Shown: positions 35,119 to 44,153, counted from the first letter of the stretch. The stretch is DNA of 64,000 nt from an uncultured Bacteroidia bacterium (GCA_943787465.1 CALSMN010000006.1:62001-126000); one strand, 5' to 3'. The notes: generated from the sequence alone by a model not told the origin. Numbers and translations are program-made.

Positions 35119-35820
35119 TTAAGAGTCTCTGTAGTGAAACTCTATAGGATACGTTGAATCTGTATCAGGCAAATCAGTCTTTATTCTCCAATAATCATCC
35201 TTATCCCGTTCGTCTTCGTCATCTTCAGGAGGCGGTATATCTTGAGGACCCTTTTTTCTATATAGAAACCCTACTAATACTCCTGAAATAGCCCCGGAAA
35301 GATGCCCCTCCCAAGAAATATTTTTACCTATTATCTTACCAAATTCAGGAAAAAGACCATAAATCAAACTGCCATATAAAAATATCAAGACGAAAGAAGC
35401 GGCTAACATTTCTTTATTTTTAGTAAAAAAACCGTGTGTAATGATGAAAAAAACAAGTGCATAAACTAAACCACTAGCACCGATATGATTTGTCTCGGGT
35501 TGACCCATAAAAAAGAGGATTCCACCCGTCAAAATCACATTTATACAAATAACAGAAAATCTCTCTTTTTCAAAATTAACAAAAATAAAACCCATGGAGA
35601 GAAGTAAAGGTATCGAGTTACTTAACAGATGATCAAAATCACCATGTAGGAATATCATAGTAATAATCCCATGTAACTGACTTAAATCGTGAGGATGCAT
35701 GCCAAATTTATTCAGTTCCAGATTATACCCTAAATTGATAAAAAACACAAACCAAATCATCAAAACGAAAAGTGTTGGCCAAACGATGGAATCTATTAAT
35801 CGAATAAAAAATGATAACAT
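35119..35820 (-). CDS. Rhomboid-family intramembrane serine protease
   Basis: A 233-residue integral membrane protease with about six helices. The catalytic dyad is Ser116 in GASGLVYA and His173 in WEGHLSGA; HLLSNS at 64-69 holds the oxyanion-hole residues, His and Asn. The C-terminal 45 residues are charged and cytoplasmic (EDDEDERDKDD). Rhomboids cut membrane-spanning substrates near the outer leaflet; targets are unknown. It is upstream of the zinc hydrolase on the same strand with its own start. Confidence 0.93.
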   Translation of the reverse strand: MLSFFIRLIDSIVWPTLFVLMIWFVFFINLGYNLELNKFGMHPHDLSQLHGIITMIFLHGDFDHLLSNSIPLLLSMGFIFVNFEKERFSVICINVILTGGILFFMGQPETNHIGASGLVYALVFFIITHGFFTKNKEMLAASFVLIFLYGSLIYGLFPEFGKIIGKNISWEGHLSGAISGVLVGFLYRKKGPQDIPPPEDDEDERDKDDYWRIKTDLPDTDSTYPIEFHYRDS

Positions 35821-35948
35821 TTAAAAAACTACTTCAAATTACGTACCTAATATTTCAACTGACAATAGTTCTTTTTCATTACCCATAAAACAGGAAGTCT
35901 TTTGAATGCGCTTCAAAATAGATTAAAATTGCACCAAAATAGAAATTC

Positions 35949-37043
35949 ATGGCTTTACAATGTGGAATAGTGGGCTTGCCCAATGTAGGAAAATCAACAC
36001 TTTTTAACTGTCTTAGTAATGCTAAAGCTGAAAGTGCAAACTATCCTTTTTGTACGATAGAACCCAACGTTGGAATGATTACCGTTCCAGATGAACGATT
36101 ATATCAAATATCTGATTTGGTAAACCCACAAAAAATAATTCCAACAACAGTGGAAATTGTAGATATCGCTGGATTAGTTAAGGGGGCTAGTAAAGGTGAA
36201 GGGTTAGGGAATCAATTCTTGGGAAATATTAAAAATACAAATGCTATACTACATGTAGTACGATGTTTTGATGATGATAATATTACCCATGTTGATGGAA
36301 GCATTAATCCAGTTAGAGATAAGGAAATTATTGACACTGAACTACAATTGAAAGATTTAGAAGCTGTGGATAATAAGATATTGAAAGTCAAAAAACTGGC
36401 AGAAACAGGAAATAAGGAAGCTAAATCTGTCCATGAAGTTCTTTCCAAAATAAAAGGTGTATTAGAACAAGGTAAATCTGCTAGAACCTTAGAACTTGAC
36501 GAAAATCAACGACAAATTATAAAAGATTTGAATTTACTCACACTTAAACCCGTTCTATACGTCTGTAATGTTGACGATACGAGTGTAGTTAGTGGCAATC
36601 ATCATACTCAAGCCTTTGTGGAGGCAATAAAAGAAGAAGGTGCTCAGGTCATGCTAGTTTCTGCTGAAATTGAAGCAGATATGGTGGACATGGAGGAGGA
36701 AGATAAAAAATTGTTTTTGGATGATATGGGACTTAAAGAAAGTGGAGTAAATCGAATAATTAAAGCTGCTTATCAACTTTTAAACTATCAAACATACTTT
36801 ACTGCTGGTGAAAAAGAAGTGAGGGCGTGGACCATTGAGGCAGGATATACAGCTCCACAAGCTGCTGGAACAATTCATACTGATTTTGAAAAAGGATTTA
36901 TTAGAGCAGAGGTAATTGCTTTTGAAGATTATTTAAAACTAGGATCTGAATCCAAATGTAGAGAAGCTGGGAAACTTAGAGTAGAAGGAAAAGAATATAT
37001 CGTTCAAGATGGAGATATCATGCACTTTAGGTTTAATGTGTAG
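35949..37043 (+). CDS. ychF: Redox-regulated ATPase / OBG-like GTPase YchF
   Basis: YchF is an Obg-family P-loop protein that binds ribosomes and hydrolyses ATP in preference to GTP. The G1 motif GLPNVGKST is at residues 7-15, G3 is DIAGLVKGASKGEGLGNQFL, and NVDD replaces the NKxD guanine-specificity motif, in line with ATP use. A coiled-coil insertion (about 120-200) and a C-terminal TGS domain complete the 364 residues, a typical length. It stands alone. Confidence 0.95.
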   Translation: MALQCGIVGLPNVGKSTLFNCLSNAKAESANYPFCTIEPNVGMITVPDERLYQISDLVNPQKIIPTTVEIVDIAGLVKGASKGEGLGNQFLGNIKNTNAILHVVRCFDDDNITHVDGSINPVRDKEIIDTELQLKDLEAVDNKILKVKKLAETGNKEAKSVHEVLSKIKGVLEQGKSARTLELDENQRQIIKDLNLLTLKPVLYVCNVDDTSVVSGNHHTQAFVEAIKEEGAQVMLVSAEIEADMVDMEEEDKKLFLDDMGLKESGVNRIIKAAYQLLNYQTYFTAGEKEVRAWTIEAGYTAPQAAGTIHTDFEKGFIRAEVIAFEDYLKLGSESKCREAGKLRVEGKEYIVQDGDIMHFRFNV

Positions 37044-37052
37044 ATTATTTAT

Positions 37053-37060
37053 TATCTTTG
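37053..37060 (+). promoter_or_regulatory. -7 box TATCTTTG for the Cys-rich lipoprotein
   Basis: Perfect TAnnTTTG, 21 bases before ATG 37082. It overlaps the upstream alternative start at 37058, which is therefore unlikely. Confidence 0.5.
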
Positions 37061-37081
37061 ATACTAACTTTTTTAATAATT

Positions 37082-37399
37082 ATGAAAAATTCATTTAAAC
37101 TATTTAGCCTTATTTTTTTTATCAGTATAGCTTCCGTTTCTTGTCAAGGTAACAAAGAATGTACTGAAAATTGCAAGAAAGAATGCTGTACAAAAAAGGA
37201 TACCTCAAAATGCAAGCCTGATTGTGAAAAACCTTGTTGCAAAAAAGAGGAAAAGACATGCAAAGCTGATTGTGAAAAACCTTGTTGTAAAACAAAAGAT
37301 TCAGAAAAAAAGGACAGCACTACGAATGTTAATCCAGACCATGTATGTACAGAATCTTGCACTACTAATCCTGATGCTTGCCCTCATCACTCAAAATAA
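37082..37399 (+). CDS. Cysteine-repeat lipoprotein
   Basis: A 105-residue lipoprotein: signal MKNSFKLFSLIFFISIASVSC with the lipidated Cys at 21. The mature part has 15 further cysteines, arranged as three C-x3-C-x3-CC units (CTENCKKECC, CKPDCEKPCC, CKADCEKPCC) separated by Lys-rich spacers, then CTESCTTNPDAC and a PHHSK end. This suggests metal binding, such as copper or zinc, at the cell envelope, or many disulphides. I do not recognise a named family. The two better repeats are also alike in DNA (37211-37306), so recent duplication is likely. Confidence 0.75.
   Translation: MKNSFKLFSLIFFISIASVSCQGNKECTENCKKECCTKKDTSKCKPDCEKPCCKKEEKTCKADCEKPCCKTKDSEKKDSTTNVNPDHVCTESCTTNPDACPHHSK
37211..37306 (+). 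repeat. 48-bp tandem repeat inside the Cys-rich lipoprotein gene
   Basis: Two adjacent 48-base units begin at 37211 and 37259. Their first 30 or so bases are nearly identical and encode CKPDCEKPCC and CKADCEKPCC. A more diverged unit precedes them at about 37160. Confidence 0.7.
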
Positions 37400-37418
37400 T
37401 TGACAAATTCATGCATCT

Positions 37419-37450
37419 AAATCCTGATAATGATGTCATTATCAGGATTT
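37419..37450. terminator. Perfect 15-bp inverted repeat, likely transcription terminator
   Basis: Two 15-base arms (AAATCCTGATAATGA and its complement) flank a two-base TG centre. It sits 19 bases after the lipoprotein stop, between that gene and a convergent glycosyltransferase. The T run after it is short, so termination strength is uncertain; the symmetry would let it act in both directions. Confidence 0.55.
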
Positions 37451-37541
37451 GTTATCATGAGCTAAAAATTGACTTACCGTACATAATTATCTATCTTTTT
37501 TGCTCACATAAAAGACCAAATCTAACTCATTTGCGAACTAC

Positions 37542-38300
37542 TTAATTAGTATCCGATTCGTTTAAATCTTTAATCTTTAAACTTCTTATAAAAACTGACA
37601 TACTTGAGAGTATACATATAATAAATCCTGTGATACCGTCAAGAAAACCAAGTTTCAGAAAATAATCTCTAAAGAATCTGAATATCGGCTTGAAAACAAA
37701 ATGATAAAAATTCACACTTTCTCCTTTTGAAAATCTTTCGTTGGCACCCCATGTAGTATATCTATCCCATTTTTCAAGATAATGTTTTATATCCTTGAAA
37801 GTATAGTGTATTAACTTTTCATTTAAGACACCAATTTCACCATCACAAATCATTTCAGCGTGGACGTTTTTGTCCTCGTATACACATTTATCCTTTCTAA
37901 ATAATCGAATAACCTTATCCCCTTGCCAACCCGAAAATCGGATTTTCTTTCCCATAAAATAGTTTTGTCGTTTAATCCAAAAAGCACAATATGTTGGATC
38001 CTGATCAAGAACATTAATCATTTCCATTTTTAAGTCCGCTGTAATTCTTTCATCTGCATCAATCAAAATCACCCAATCATGTGAAGCTTGAGGTATGGCC
38101 CAATTTTTTTGAGAGGCCGAATATTCATAATTCCTTTGAATAACTTTTACACCTTTACTTTTAGCAATTTCTACTGTTGAATCTGTGCTAAATGAATCAA
38201 CAACAATAATTTCATTTGCCCAAGATACTGATTCTATAGCATCAGCAATATTATGCTCTTCATTAAATGTTGGTATCAATGCTGTTATATTATAACTCAT
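37542..38300 (-). CDS. Family 2 glycosyltransferase (WaaE-like)
   Basis: A 252-residue GT-A-fold glycosyltransferase: ALIPTFNEEHNIADAIESV at the N-terminus, ILIDADERI as the DxD-type metal motif, and a hydrophobic segment near the C-terminus. It matches the WaaE/KdtX-like subgroup that adds sugars to lipopolysaccharide core; the donor and acceptor are unknown. ATG 38300 is used; the frame runs open to 38501, but that part overlaps the divergent gene and lies beyond the -7 box at 38318. Confidence 0.87.
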   Translation of the reverse strand: MSYNITALIPTFNEEHNIADAIESVSWANEIIVVDSFSTDSTVEIAKSKGVKVIQRNYEYSASQKNWAIPQASHDWVILIDADERITADLKMEMINVLDQDPTYCAFWIKRQNYFMGKKIRFSGWQGDKVIRLFRKDKCVYEDKNVHAEMICDGEIGVLNEKLIHYTFKDIKHYLEKWDRYTTWGANERFSKGESVNFYHFVFKPIFRFFRDYFLKLGFLDGITGFIICILSSMSVFIRSLKIKDLNESDTN

Positions 38301-38317
38301 TAAAATAGATAGTATGT

Positions 38318-38325
38318 CAAAGGTA
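38318..38325 (-). promoter_or_regulatory. -7 box TACCTTTG for the WaaE-like gene
   Basis: Perfect TAnnTTTG on the minus strand, 17 bases before ATG 38300. The opposing box at 38335 is 9 bases away. Confidence 0.55.
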
Positions 38326-38334
38326 TCATTTTTA

Positions 38335-38342
38335 TACTTTTG
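38335..38342 (+). promoter_or_regulatory. -7 box TACTTTTG for the second glycosyltransferase
   Basis: Perfect TAnnTTTG, 25 bases before ATG 38368. Confidence 0.5.
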
Positions 38343-38367
38343 CCTATAATATTTAAAATAGGGTCCA

Positions 38368-39345
38368 ATGAAAATAAGCGGATTTACCTTCATTAAAAAT
38401 GCCGAAAAGCTATATATTCCTGCAAAAGAGTCTATACTTTCTATCTTACCTATATGTGATGAATTTATCATTGCAATAGGTGATAATGATATCGGTGACA
38501 ATACCCTAAAAATTATTCAATCTATCCAATCAGAAAAAATTAAAATCATTCATACTAAATGGAACACCAAGGACTACCCTAAAAACACCATATTTGCGCA
38601 TCAAACTGATATTGCAAAACAACATTGTAAAGGAGACTGGTTATTCTATCTTCAGTGTGATGAAGCTATTCACCAAAATGACTTGGAAACTATAAAGAAA
38701 GCATGTGATGATCACCTTGATGATAAAAGTGTAGATGGTTTTTTATTCCATTATTTACATTTTTGGGGGGACTACAATCATTTTCACAACAGCCATTCAT
38801 GGTACAAAAAAGAAATCAGGATTATTAGAAACTTACCTTCCATTCATTCATGGAAAGATGCTCAATCGTTCAGAAAATTTACAAAATGGGAAGGTGGAAC
38901 ATTCAACGACTACACAACCAAGAAATACAATGCTAAATTAAATGTTATTGAGCTAAACGTTCATGTTTTTCATTATGGTTACGTAAGACCACCTAAGTTG
39001 ATGTCTACAAAGAGAAAATCAAGCTCAACTTCCTATCACGGAAAAAGTGCAAAAAAAATCATATCTCAAATTGCTCAAGAATATGACTACGGACCTTTAA
39101 ATAAACTAAAAAAGTACCAAGGAACACATCCATCTGTTATGAAAGAATGGATAAGCAAATTCAATTGGTCGTCACAGTTACAATATACGGGAAACAGAAA
39201 TAAAAAAAGAAACCCTCATAAACACGAAAAATTCAAATACCGATTGCTTTCCTTTATAGAGAATACATTTCTGAATGGAGAGGTAATAGGGGGATTTAAG
39301 AATTACACCATTATAGAGAAATCGGAAATCAGAGAGGAAAAGTGA
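38368..39345 (+). CDS. Glycosyltransferase family 2-like protein
   Basis: A 325-residue cytoplasmic protein with a GT-A start (ISGFTFIKNAEKLYIPAKESI), CDEFIIAIGDNDIGDNT and LFYLQCDEAIHQND, the place of a DxD motif (here QCDEA). The rest is rich in His, Tyr and Lys (HYLHFWGDYNHFHNSHSWYKKEIRIIR). It is divergent from another glycosyltransferase, so the two may act on the same polysaccharide or lipid-linked glycan. The donor sugar is unknown. Confidence 0.75.
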   Translation: MKISGFTFIKNAEKLYIPAKESILSILPICDEFIIAIGDNDIGDNTLKIIQSIQSEKIKIIHTKWNTKDYPKNTIFAHQTDIAKQHCKGDWLFYLQCDEAIHQNDLETIKKACDDHLDDKSVDGFLFHYLHFWGDYNHFHNSHSWYKKEIRIIRNLPSIHSWKDAQSFRKFTKWEGGTFNDYTTKKYNAKLNVIELNVHVFHYGYVRPPKLMSTKRKSSSTSYHGKSAKKIISQIAQEYDYGPLNKLKKYQGTHPSVMKEWISKFNWSSQLQYTGNRNKKRNPHKHEKFKYRLLSFIENTFLNGEVIGGFKNYTIIEKSEIREEK

Positions 39346-39367
39346 AATGATACATTAGATTGTAAAA

Positions 39368-39886
39368 TCATTCTGCTAATTCTGAAACTAATTTTGAAAT
39401 ATGATCCTCTAAATCATACTCATCCCCTTCCACATAGCCAGTGTGGGTATATACAATTTTACCTGATTGATCTACTAAAAAAGTGACTGGAGGGTTGGCT
39501 ACATTCATCGCTCTCTGGACTTCCCCATTAGGATCTAAAAGAACATCAAAATCCCAATTTAGTGCATTGGCTGTAGGCTTGACTTTTCCCGCATTCCTCG
39601 AATCATCAACGCTAATAGCAACTAACTCTAAATCATATGCATCCATCCAATCATCCAATAAACTATTTATATTTTTAAGCTCTTTTATGCATGGTTTACA
39701 CCATGTAGCCCAAAAGGAAACAATAGTTATCTTATCATTTCTGCCATAATCAGCAAGATTAACATCTTTACCTTCTGTATTCTTCATAGATATTTCGGGT
39801 AGTGAGGATAAGCTAGAAACATCTTCTTGAGCATTTACAATGAATCCTGTGAAAATAAGTAGTAAAATGGATATATATTTTTTCAT
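39368..39886 (-). CDS. TlpA-like thioredoxin-fold protein
   Basis: A 172-residue exported protein: signal MKKYISILLLIFTGFIVNAQ, then a thioredoxin fold with the active site WATWCKPC (C63, C66). VAISVDDSRN and NPPVTFLVDQSGKIVYTHTGY (cis-Pro loop) are typical of the TlpA/ResA group, which reduces disulphides in the periplasm, for instance in apocytochromes. The substrate is unknown; the c-type cytochromes in this window are possible clients by inference. Confidence 0.92.
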   Translation of the reverse strand: MKKYISILLLIFTGFIVNAQEDVSSLSSLPEISMKNTEGKDVNLADYGRNDKITIVSFWATWCKPCIKELKNINSLLDDWMDAYDLELVAISVDDSRNAGKVKPTANALNWDFDVLLDPNGEVQRAMNVANPPVTFLVDQSGKIVYTHTGYVEGDEYDLEDHISKLVSELAE

Positions 39887-39925
39887 AAATTATTTGGTAT
39901 TACCATTTACAATTAGTGTGCCAAG

Positions 39926-40540
39926 CTAAAAAAGACCATTAATTTCGGCATCAATTTTATTGATAATTGATCCTAAGTGTTCAGGATTATTCTCAAAATC
40001 GATATCATCGACGTCAATTATTAAGAGTTTGCCATCTTTATAGGTGCTTATCCATGCCTCATAACGCTCGTTGAGTCTTTTTAGATAATCTAAACGAATG
40101 CTATCTTCATAATCTCTTCCTCTTTTTTGAATTTGACTAACCAAATTGCCAATGGAACTTCTCAAATATATAAGTACGTCAGGTGCATTAACACTTATTT
40201 TAATATTAGAAAATAAAGATTGGTACGTATCAAAATCTCGAGTACTCATTAGTCCCATTGCATGCAAATTGGGTGCAAAAATATAGGCATCTTCATAAAT
40301 AGTTCTATCTTGAATAATCGTTTTTGAACTATTCCTGGCAGCGATCAAACTACTAAAACGTGTATGAAGGAAATAGATTTGCAGATTAAAAGACCATCGG
40401 GTCATATCATCATAAAAATCGGTAATATACGGATTGTTATCCATGGCCTCATAATGAGGCTCCCAATCATAGTGATTAGAAAGTAATTTAGTTAAGGTAG
40501 TTTTACCGGATCCGATATTACCTGCTATTGCTATATGCAT
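39926..40540 (-). CDS. Deoxynucleoside kinase
   Basis: A 204-residue kinase of the deoxyadenosine/deoxycytidine kinase family, which phosphorylates deoxynucleosides for salvage. P-loop GNIGSGKT is at residues 7-14; substrate-binding elements include RWSFNLQIYFLHTRF, IIQDRTIYED and the lid arginines in QKRGRDYED. The length is typical. Substrate preference, deoxyadenosine or deoxyguanosine/deoxycytidine, is not clear from sequence. It precedes trpS downstream on the same strand by 26 bases in the map but in reverse order of transcription: trpS is transcribed first. Confidence 0.92.
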   Translation of the reverse strand: MHIAIAGNIGSGKTTLTKLLSNHYDWEPHYEAMDNNPYITDFYDDMTRWSFNLQIYFLHTRFSSLIAARNSSKTIIQDRTIYEDAYIFAPNLHAMGLMSTRDFDTYQSLFSNIKISVNAPDVLIYLRSSIGNLVSQIQKRGRDYEDSIRLDYLKRLNERYEAWISTYKDGKLLIIDVDDIDFENNPEHLGSIINKIDAEINGLF

Positions 40541-40566
40541 AGTTTTATTATAGTTTATAGTTTTGT

Positions 40567-41562
40567 TTAAAATTGTTTAAAGCCAATAATTTCTCGAACT
40601 TCTTTCAAGGTTTTGCTGGCACTTTCGTTCGCTTTTTCAGCTCCTATTCTTGCAGCTTTCTGAAGTGCATGTGTGTCTTGTTTAAAATGTGAAATTTTTG
40701 CACGAATAGGTTCAATAAATTTAACAACATCATCTGCTAATTGCTTCTTTAAATCTCCATATCGAATGGTAGCCTCTTGATGTAAATTATCAAAATACTG
40801 AATTGTACTTTGGTCTGAAACTAATTCCATGATATCAAATAAGTTTTGCAAACCCTCTGACTTAGGCATCCCTGGTTCTGAAGGCCCATTATCTGTGACT
40901 GCTCTCATTATTTTTTTACGTGTAACTTTTTCATCTTCATCAAAAATTAATGTATCTGTATCTCCACTGCTTTTACTCATTTTTCCTTGAGCTGTTAGAC
41001 CGGGAACTTTAATTAATTTTCCAGTATTACTGTATGCTTGTGGTTCTTTAAAATAGTCTGTCTGATACATATGATTAAATCGATTAGCAAATGTTCGAGT
41101 CATTTCTAAATGTTGCTGTTGATCTTTGCCCACCGGAACAACATCCGCATGGTGAGCAAGAATATCTACAGCCATCAAAACAGGGTACGTTAATAGACCT
41201 GCATTAATATTATCTTTTTGTGAACGTATTTTATCTTTGAATGATGTACTTCTCTCCAATTCACCTATATAAGCATTCATATTCATATAGGTATACAATT
41301 CACTAATAGCGGGCACATCACTCTGAACAAAAAGAGCACACTTTTCAGGATTTACTCCCATAGCTAAATGCTCCGCTAAAACTTGTTTTACATTACTATG
41401 AAGATCTGAGGGGGTGGGATGTGTAGTCAACGAATGAATATCAGCAATAAAAAAATAGCATTCATGCTCCTCTTGCATTTTTAGAAAACTTTTTACTGCA
41501 CCAAAATAGTTACCTAAGTGCAATTTCCCTGTGGGTCTAATTCCTGATACAACTCGTGTCAT
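40567..41562 (-). CDS. trpS: Tryptophanyl-tRNA synthetase
   Basis: TrpS charges tRNA-Trp. The class I signatures are HLGNY at residues 15-19 and KMSKS at 194-198, with DIHSLTTHPTP and PVGKDQQQHLEMTR between them. The start ATG 41562 gives the usual MTRVVSGIRPTGKLHLGNY; the frame runs on to 41607 but lies beyond the -7 box at 41577. The length of 331 is typical. Confidence 0.96.
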   Translation of the reverse strand: MTRVVSGIRPTGKLHLGNYFGAVKSFLKMQEEHECYFFIADIHSLTTHPTPSDLHSNVKQVLAEHLAMGVNPEKCALFVQSDVPAISELYTYMNMNAYIGELERSTSFKDKIRSQKDNINAGLLTYPVLMAVDILAHHADVVPVGKDQQQHLEMTRTFANRFNHMYQTDYFKEPQAYSNTGKLIKVPGLTAQGKMSKSSGDTDTLIFDEDEKVTRKKIMRAVTDNGPSEPGMPKSEGLQNLFDIMELVSDQSTIQYFDNLHQEATIRYGDLKKQLADDVVKFIEPIRAKISHFKQDTHALQKAARIGAEKANESASKTLKEVREIIGFKQF

Positions 41563-41576
41563 ATTTAATGAAGCCT

Positions 41577-41584
41577 CAAAAATA
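41577..41584 (-). promoter_or_regulatory. -7 box TATTTTTG for trpS
   Basis: Perfect TAnnTTTG on the minus strand, 14 bases before ATG 41562; rules against the longer start at 41607. Confidence 0.5.
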
Positions 41585-41668
41585 GAACGACAAGTAGATT
41601 TTACCAATGTTGTGGATATTTATCGTAACATAAATTATAATCAGCTTAGTAAAATTCAAGACTATAAA

Positions 41669-43441
41669 TTAATCCATCTTCGATTTATATTGATTTTCAA
41701 ATAAAGTATAATAAGTACCTTTTCGATTTATTAACTCATCATGACTACCTAGTTCTATGACTTTACCCTGATCTAAAACTAATATTGAATCCGCATTTCG
41801 TATGGTGCTCAGTCGATGAGCTATAACAATTGAGGTTCTGTTTATCATTAATTTATGAATGGCTTGCTGAATAAGACCTTCTGTTTCTGTATCAACACTT
41901 GAAGTTGCCTCATCCAATATTAAAACAGATGGATTCGCCGCCATGGCACGAATAAAACTTATCAGTTGGCGCTGACCGCCAGATAATGAAACTCCGCGCT
42001 CCTTAACATCATAATTTAAGCCACCCTCCAATTTATCAATGAAAGATAATGCACCAATTGAAGACGCAGCTTTTTTGATTTGATCTTGATCTATAGAATT
42101 GTTCTTCAATCGAATGTTTTCTTCAACACTTCCAGCAAACAAAAATACGTCTTGAAGGACTACACCAATTTGATTTCTTAAATAATTCAATTGAATTTTT
42201 TTGACATCAATGCCATCTATCAGAACCGCTCCTTTTTGGCATTCATACAAACGAGTTATAAGACTAATAATACTCGATTTACCTGCTCCAGTTGCTCCAA
42301 CTATAGCTAAACTATGCCCTGGATTTACATTAAAATCTACCCCCTTTAAGACAAAATTTTCTTCATCATAGGCAAACCAAACGTCCTTAAAAGCTAAAGA
42401 GCCTTTTATTTTCTTGATAACTTCAGTGCCTTCATCTTCAACATCTGTAATATCATCCAGTAAAGCAAAAATACGCTCACTACTAACTATACCCATCTGC
42501 ATGGTATTAAATCGGTCTGCTATAAAACGTATTGGTCTGAAAATTAAATTCACATAAAGTATAAAAGCGGTGATTAGTCCAGCACTAGCTTGGGTTGAAA
42601 AACCAATGCTCCACCAAATGATTAATCCAAGTGCTAGACTACTCAATATTTCTACTATAGGGAAATAAATGGCATAATAAAAAATAGACATTTCATTGGC
42701 TTTCCTATGCTCTCTGTTCATGATTTCAAATTTTTTAAATTCTTGATCATGTTTTCCGAAAATTTGAACGACTTCCATTCCAACAATCTGTTCTTGAATA
42801 AATGAGTTCATTTGGGATACTTTAGATCTTACTGTCTGAAAAGATTTCCTGACACCCCTTCTAAAAAAATCAGAAGCTATCAATAATACTGGTAGAACAG
42901 ACAAAGAGATTAAAGTTAATTGCCAGCTCGTCAGAAACATAACCACAAGAACAGCAAAAATCTGAGCTAAATCTCCAACAATCGAAATAAATCCCTGTGA
43001 AAAAAAAGAAGAAATAGTCTCAACATCAGAAACAGAGCGGGTCACCAGCATCCCTACCTTACTTCGATCAAAAAAACGACTTTTTAACGATAAAATATGC
43101 TGATAAACTCTTGATCGAAGATCTTTTATTACTTTTTGTCCCAACAGATTAGTTACATATGTACTTGCAAAAAGAACTATGCTGTTTAATAACAGATGTA
43201 TGAGTATCAATGCAGAATAAAAAGTAATACCCTCAGTATCCTTATTCATAATTGGATGGTCAATGGTGTATTGAACCAAAAGAGGGCGAATTGGAGCCAA
43301 GATAGTTAGTAGTATAGTAAGTATGATTGAATATACAACCAAAAGCTTGTGAGGTCGAGCTAAAGAAATGATTCTCCCAATCAATCTGACATCAAGAATG
43401 AACTTACTACTAGCTTCTGTACTCATCCCAATTGTATTCAA
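41669..43441 (-). CDS. ABC transporter, fused permease and ATPase (exporter type)
   Basis: A 590-residue half-transporter with an N-terminal six-helix membrane domain (about 30-330) and a C-terminal ATPase domain: Walker A VGATGAGKSS, Q-loop VLQDVFLFAGSVEENI, signature VSLSGGQRQLISFIRA, Walker B SVLILDEATSSVD, and the H-loop IAHRLSTI. It resembles MsbA/MdlB-type exporters of lipids or drugs; it should work as a dimer. The start could also be ATG 43426. The gene overlaps the end of truA by 32 bases, so it is co-transcribed with it. Confidence 0.92.
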   Translation of the reverse strand: MNTIGMSTEASSKFILDVRLIGRIISLARPHKLLVVYSIILTILLTILAPIRPLLVQYTIDHPIMNKDTEGITFYSALILIHLLLNSIVLFASTYVTNLLGQKVIKDLRSRVYQHILSLKSRFFDRSKVGMLVTRSVSDVETISSFFSQGFISIVGDLAQIFAVLVVMFLTSWQLTLISLSVLPVLLIASDFFRRGVRKSFQTVRSKVSQMNSFIQEQIVGMEVVQIFGKHDQEFKKFEIMNREHRKANEMSIFYYAIYFPIVEILSSLALGLIIWWSIGFSTQASAGLITAFILYVNLIFRPIRFIADRFNTMQMGIVSSERIFALLDDITDVEDEGTEVIKKIKGSLAFKDVWFAYDEENFVLKGVDFNVNPGHSLAIVGATGAGKSSIISLITRLYECQKGAVLIDGIDVKKIQLNYLRNQIGVVLQDVFLFAGSVEENIRLKNNSIDQDQIKKAASSIGALSFIDKLEGGLNYDVKERGVSLSGGQRQLISFIRAMAANPSVLILDEATSSVDTETEGLIQQAIHKLMINRTSIVIAHRLSTIRNADSILVLDQGKVIELGSHDELINRKGTYYTLFENQYKSKMD

Positions 43442-44153
43442 TTTCAGTCAAATATAGTCCAACAGGTGAAACACTTTTACCTGCTCTACTTCGCTCTTTA
43501 TTCATAATGATATTTTGAAATTCTTCAATTGAAATTGACCCATAACCCAATTCTAATAGTGTTCCTACTAAAGCTCTTACCATATTTCTCAAAAATCGAT
43601 TAGCCTTTACTCGAAATTCAAAATTTCCATCTTGATATGTCCAATTAGCTTCCATTAAATCACACAGTGTTGTTTTATTATCCGCCCCTCGTTTACAAAA
43701 AGAGGCAAAATCATTGTGCTTTAATAATTCAATACAACCTTGATTCATTAAAATCAAATCTGGTTTTTTGTACAGAAATAAAGATTGAAATTCCATAAAT
43801 GGATTTTTTAAAGTAGTGGCTTTGTATAAATAAGTACGAGACAAAGCAGAAAATCGAGCATGAAAGTGATCATTGACAGATAAAACTTGTTTTATTGCAA
43901 TACTTTTGGGTAACATTTGATTTAATCGAAATAAAGATCCTACAGGCAACGATTCATTGAAATCAAAATGTAGAAAAAATTGCAATGCATGAACACCTGC
44001 ATCCGTTCTGCCACAACCCATGACAGAAATCTTTGACTTTAATAATATACTTAAATGCTGTTCGATAACTTCTTGAACAGTAATATTATTTAATTGAGAC
44101 TGCCAACCGTGAAAATCAGTACCATTATATGCTATTTCTAATGCGTATCTCAA
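43410..44153 (-). CDS. truA: tRNA pseudouridine(38-40) synthase TruA
   Basis: TruA converts U38-U40 in the anticodon arm of many tRNAs to pseudouridine. The catalytic Asp is in GCGRTDAGVHAL, the N-terminus reads RYALEIAYNGTDFHGWQSQ, and NRFLRNMVRALVGTLLELG is also characteristic. TTG 44153 gives the family-typical start directly before RYALE; an ATG at 44201 would add 16 residues without family resemblance. It overlaps the ABC exporter gene by 32 bases. Confidence 0.93.
   Translation of the reverse strand: MRYALEIAYNGTDFHGWQSQLNNITVQEVIEQHLSILLKSKISVMGCGRTDAGVHALQFFLHFDFNESLPVGSLFRLNQMLPKSIAIKQVLSVNDHFHARFSALSRTYLYKATTLKNPFMEFQSLFLYKKPDLILMNQGCIELLKHNDFASFCKRGADNKTTLCDLMEANWTYQDGNFEFRVKANRFLRNMVRALVGTLLELGYGSISIEEFQNIIMNKERSRAGKSVSPVGLYLTEIEYNWDEYRS

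Noticed and set aside
37058-37081. Upstream ATG of the Cys-rich lipoprotein
   Set aside because: It overlaps a perfect -7 box and would place the lipoprotein signal internally.
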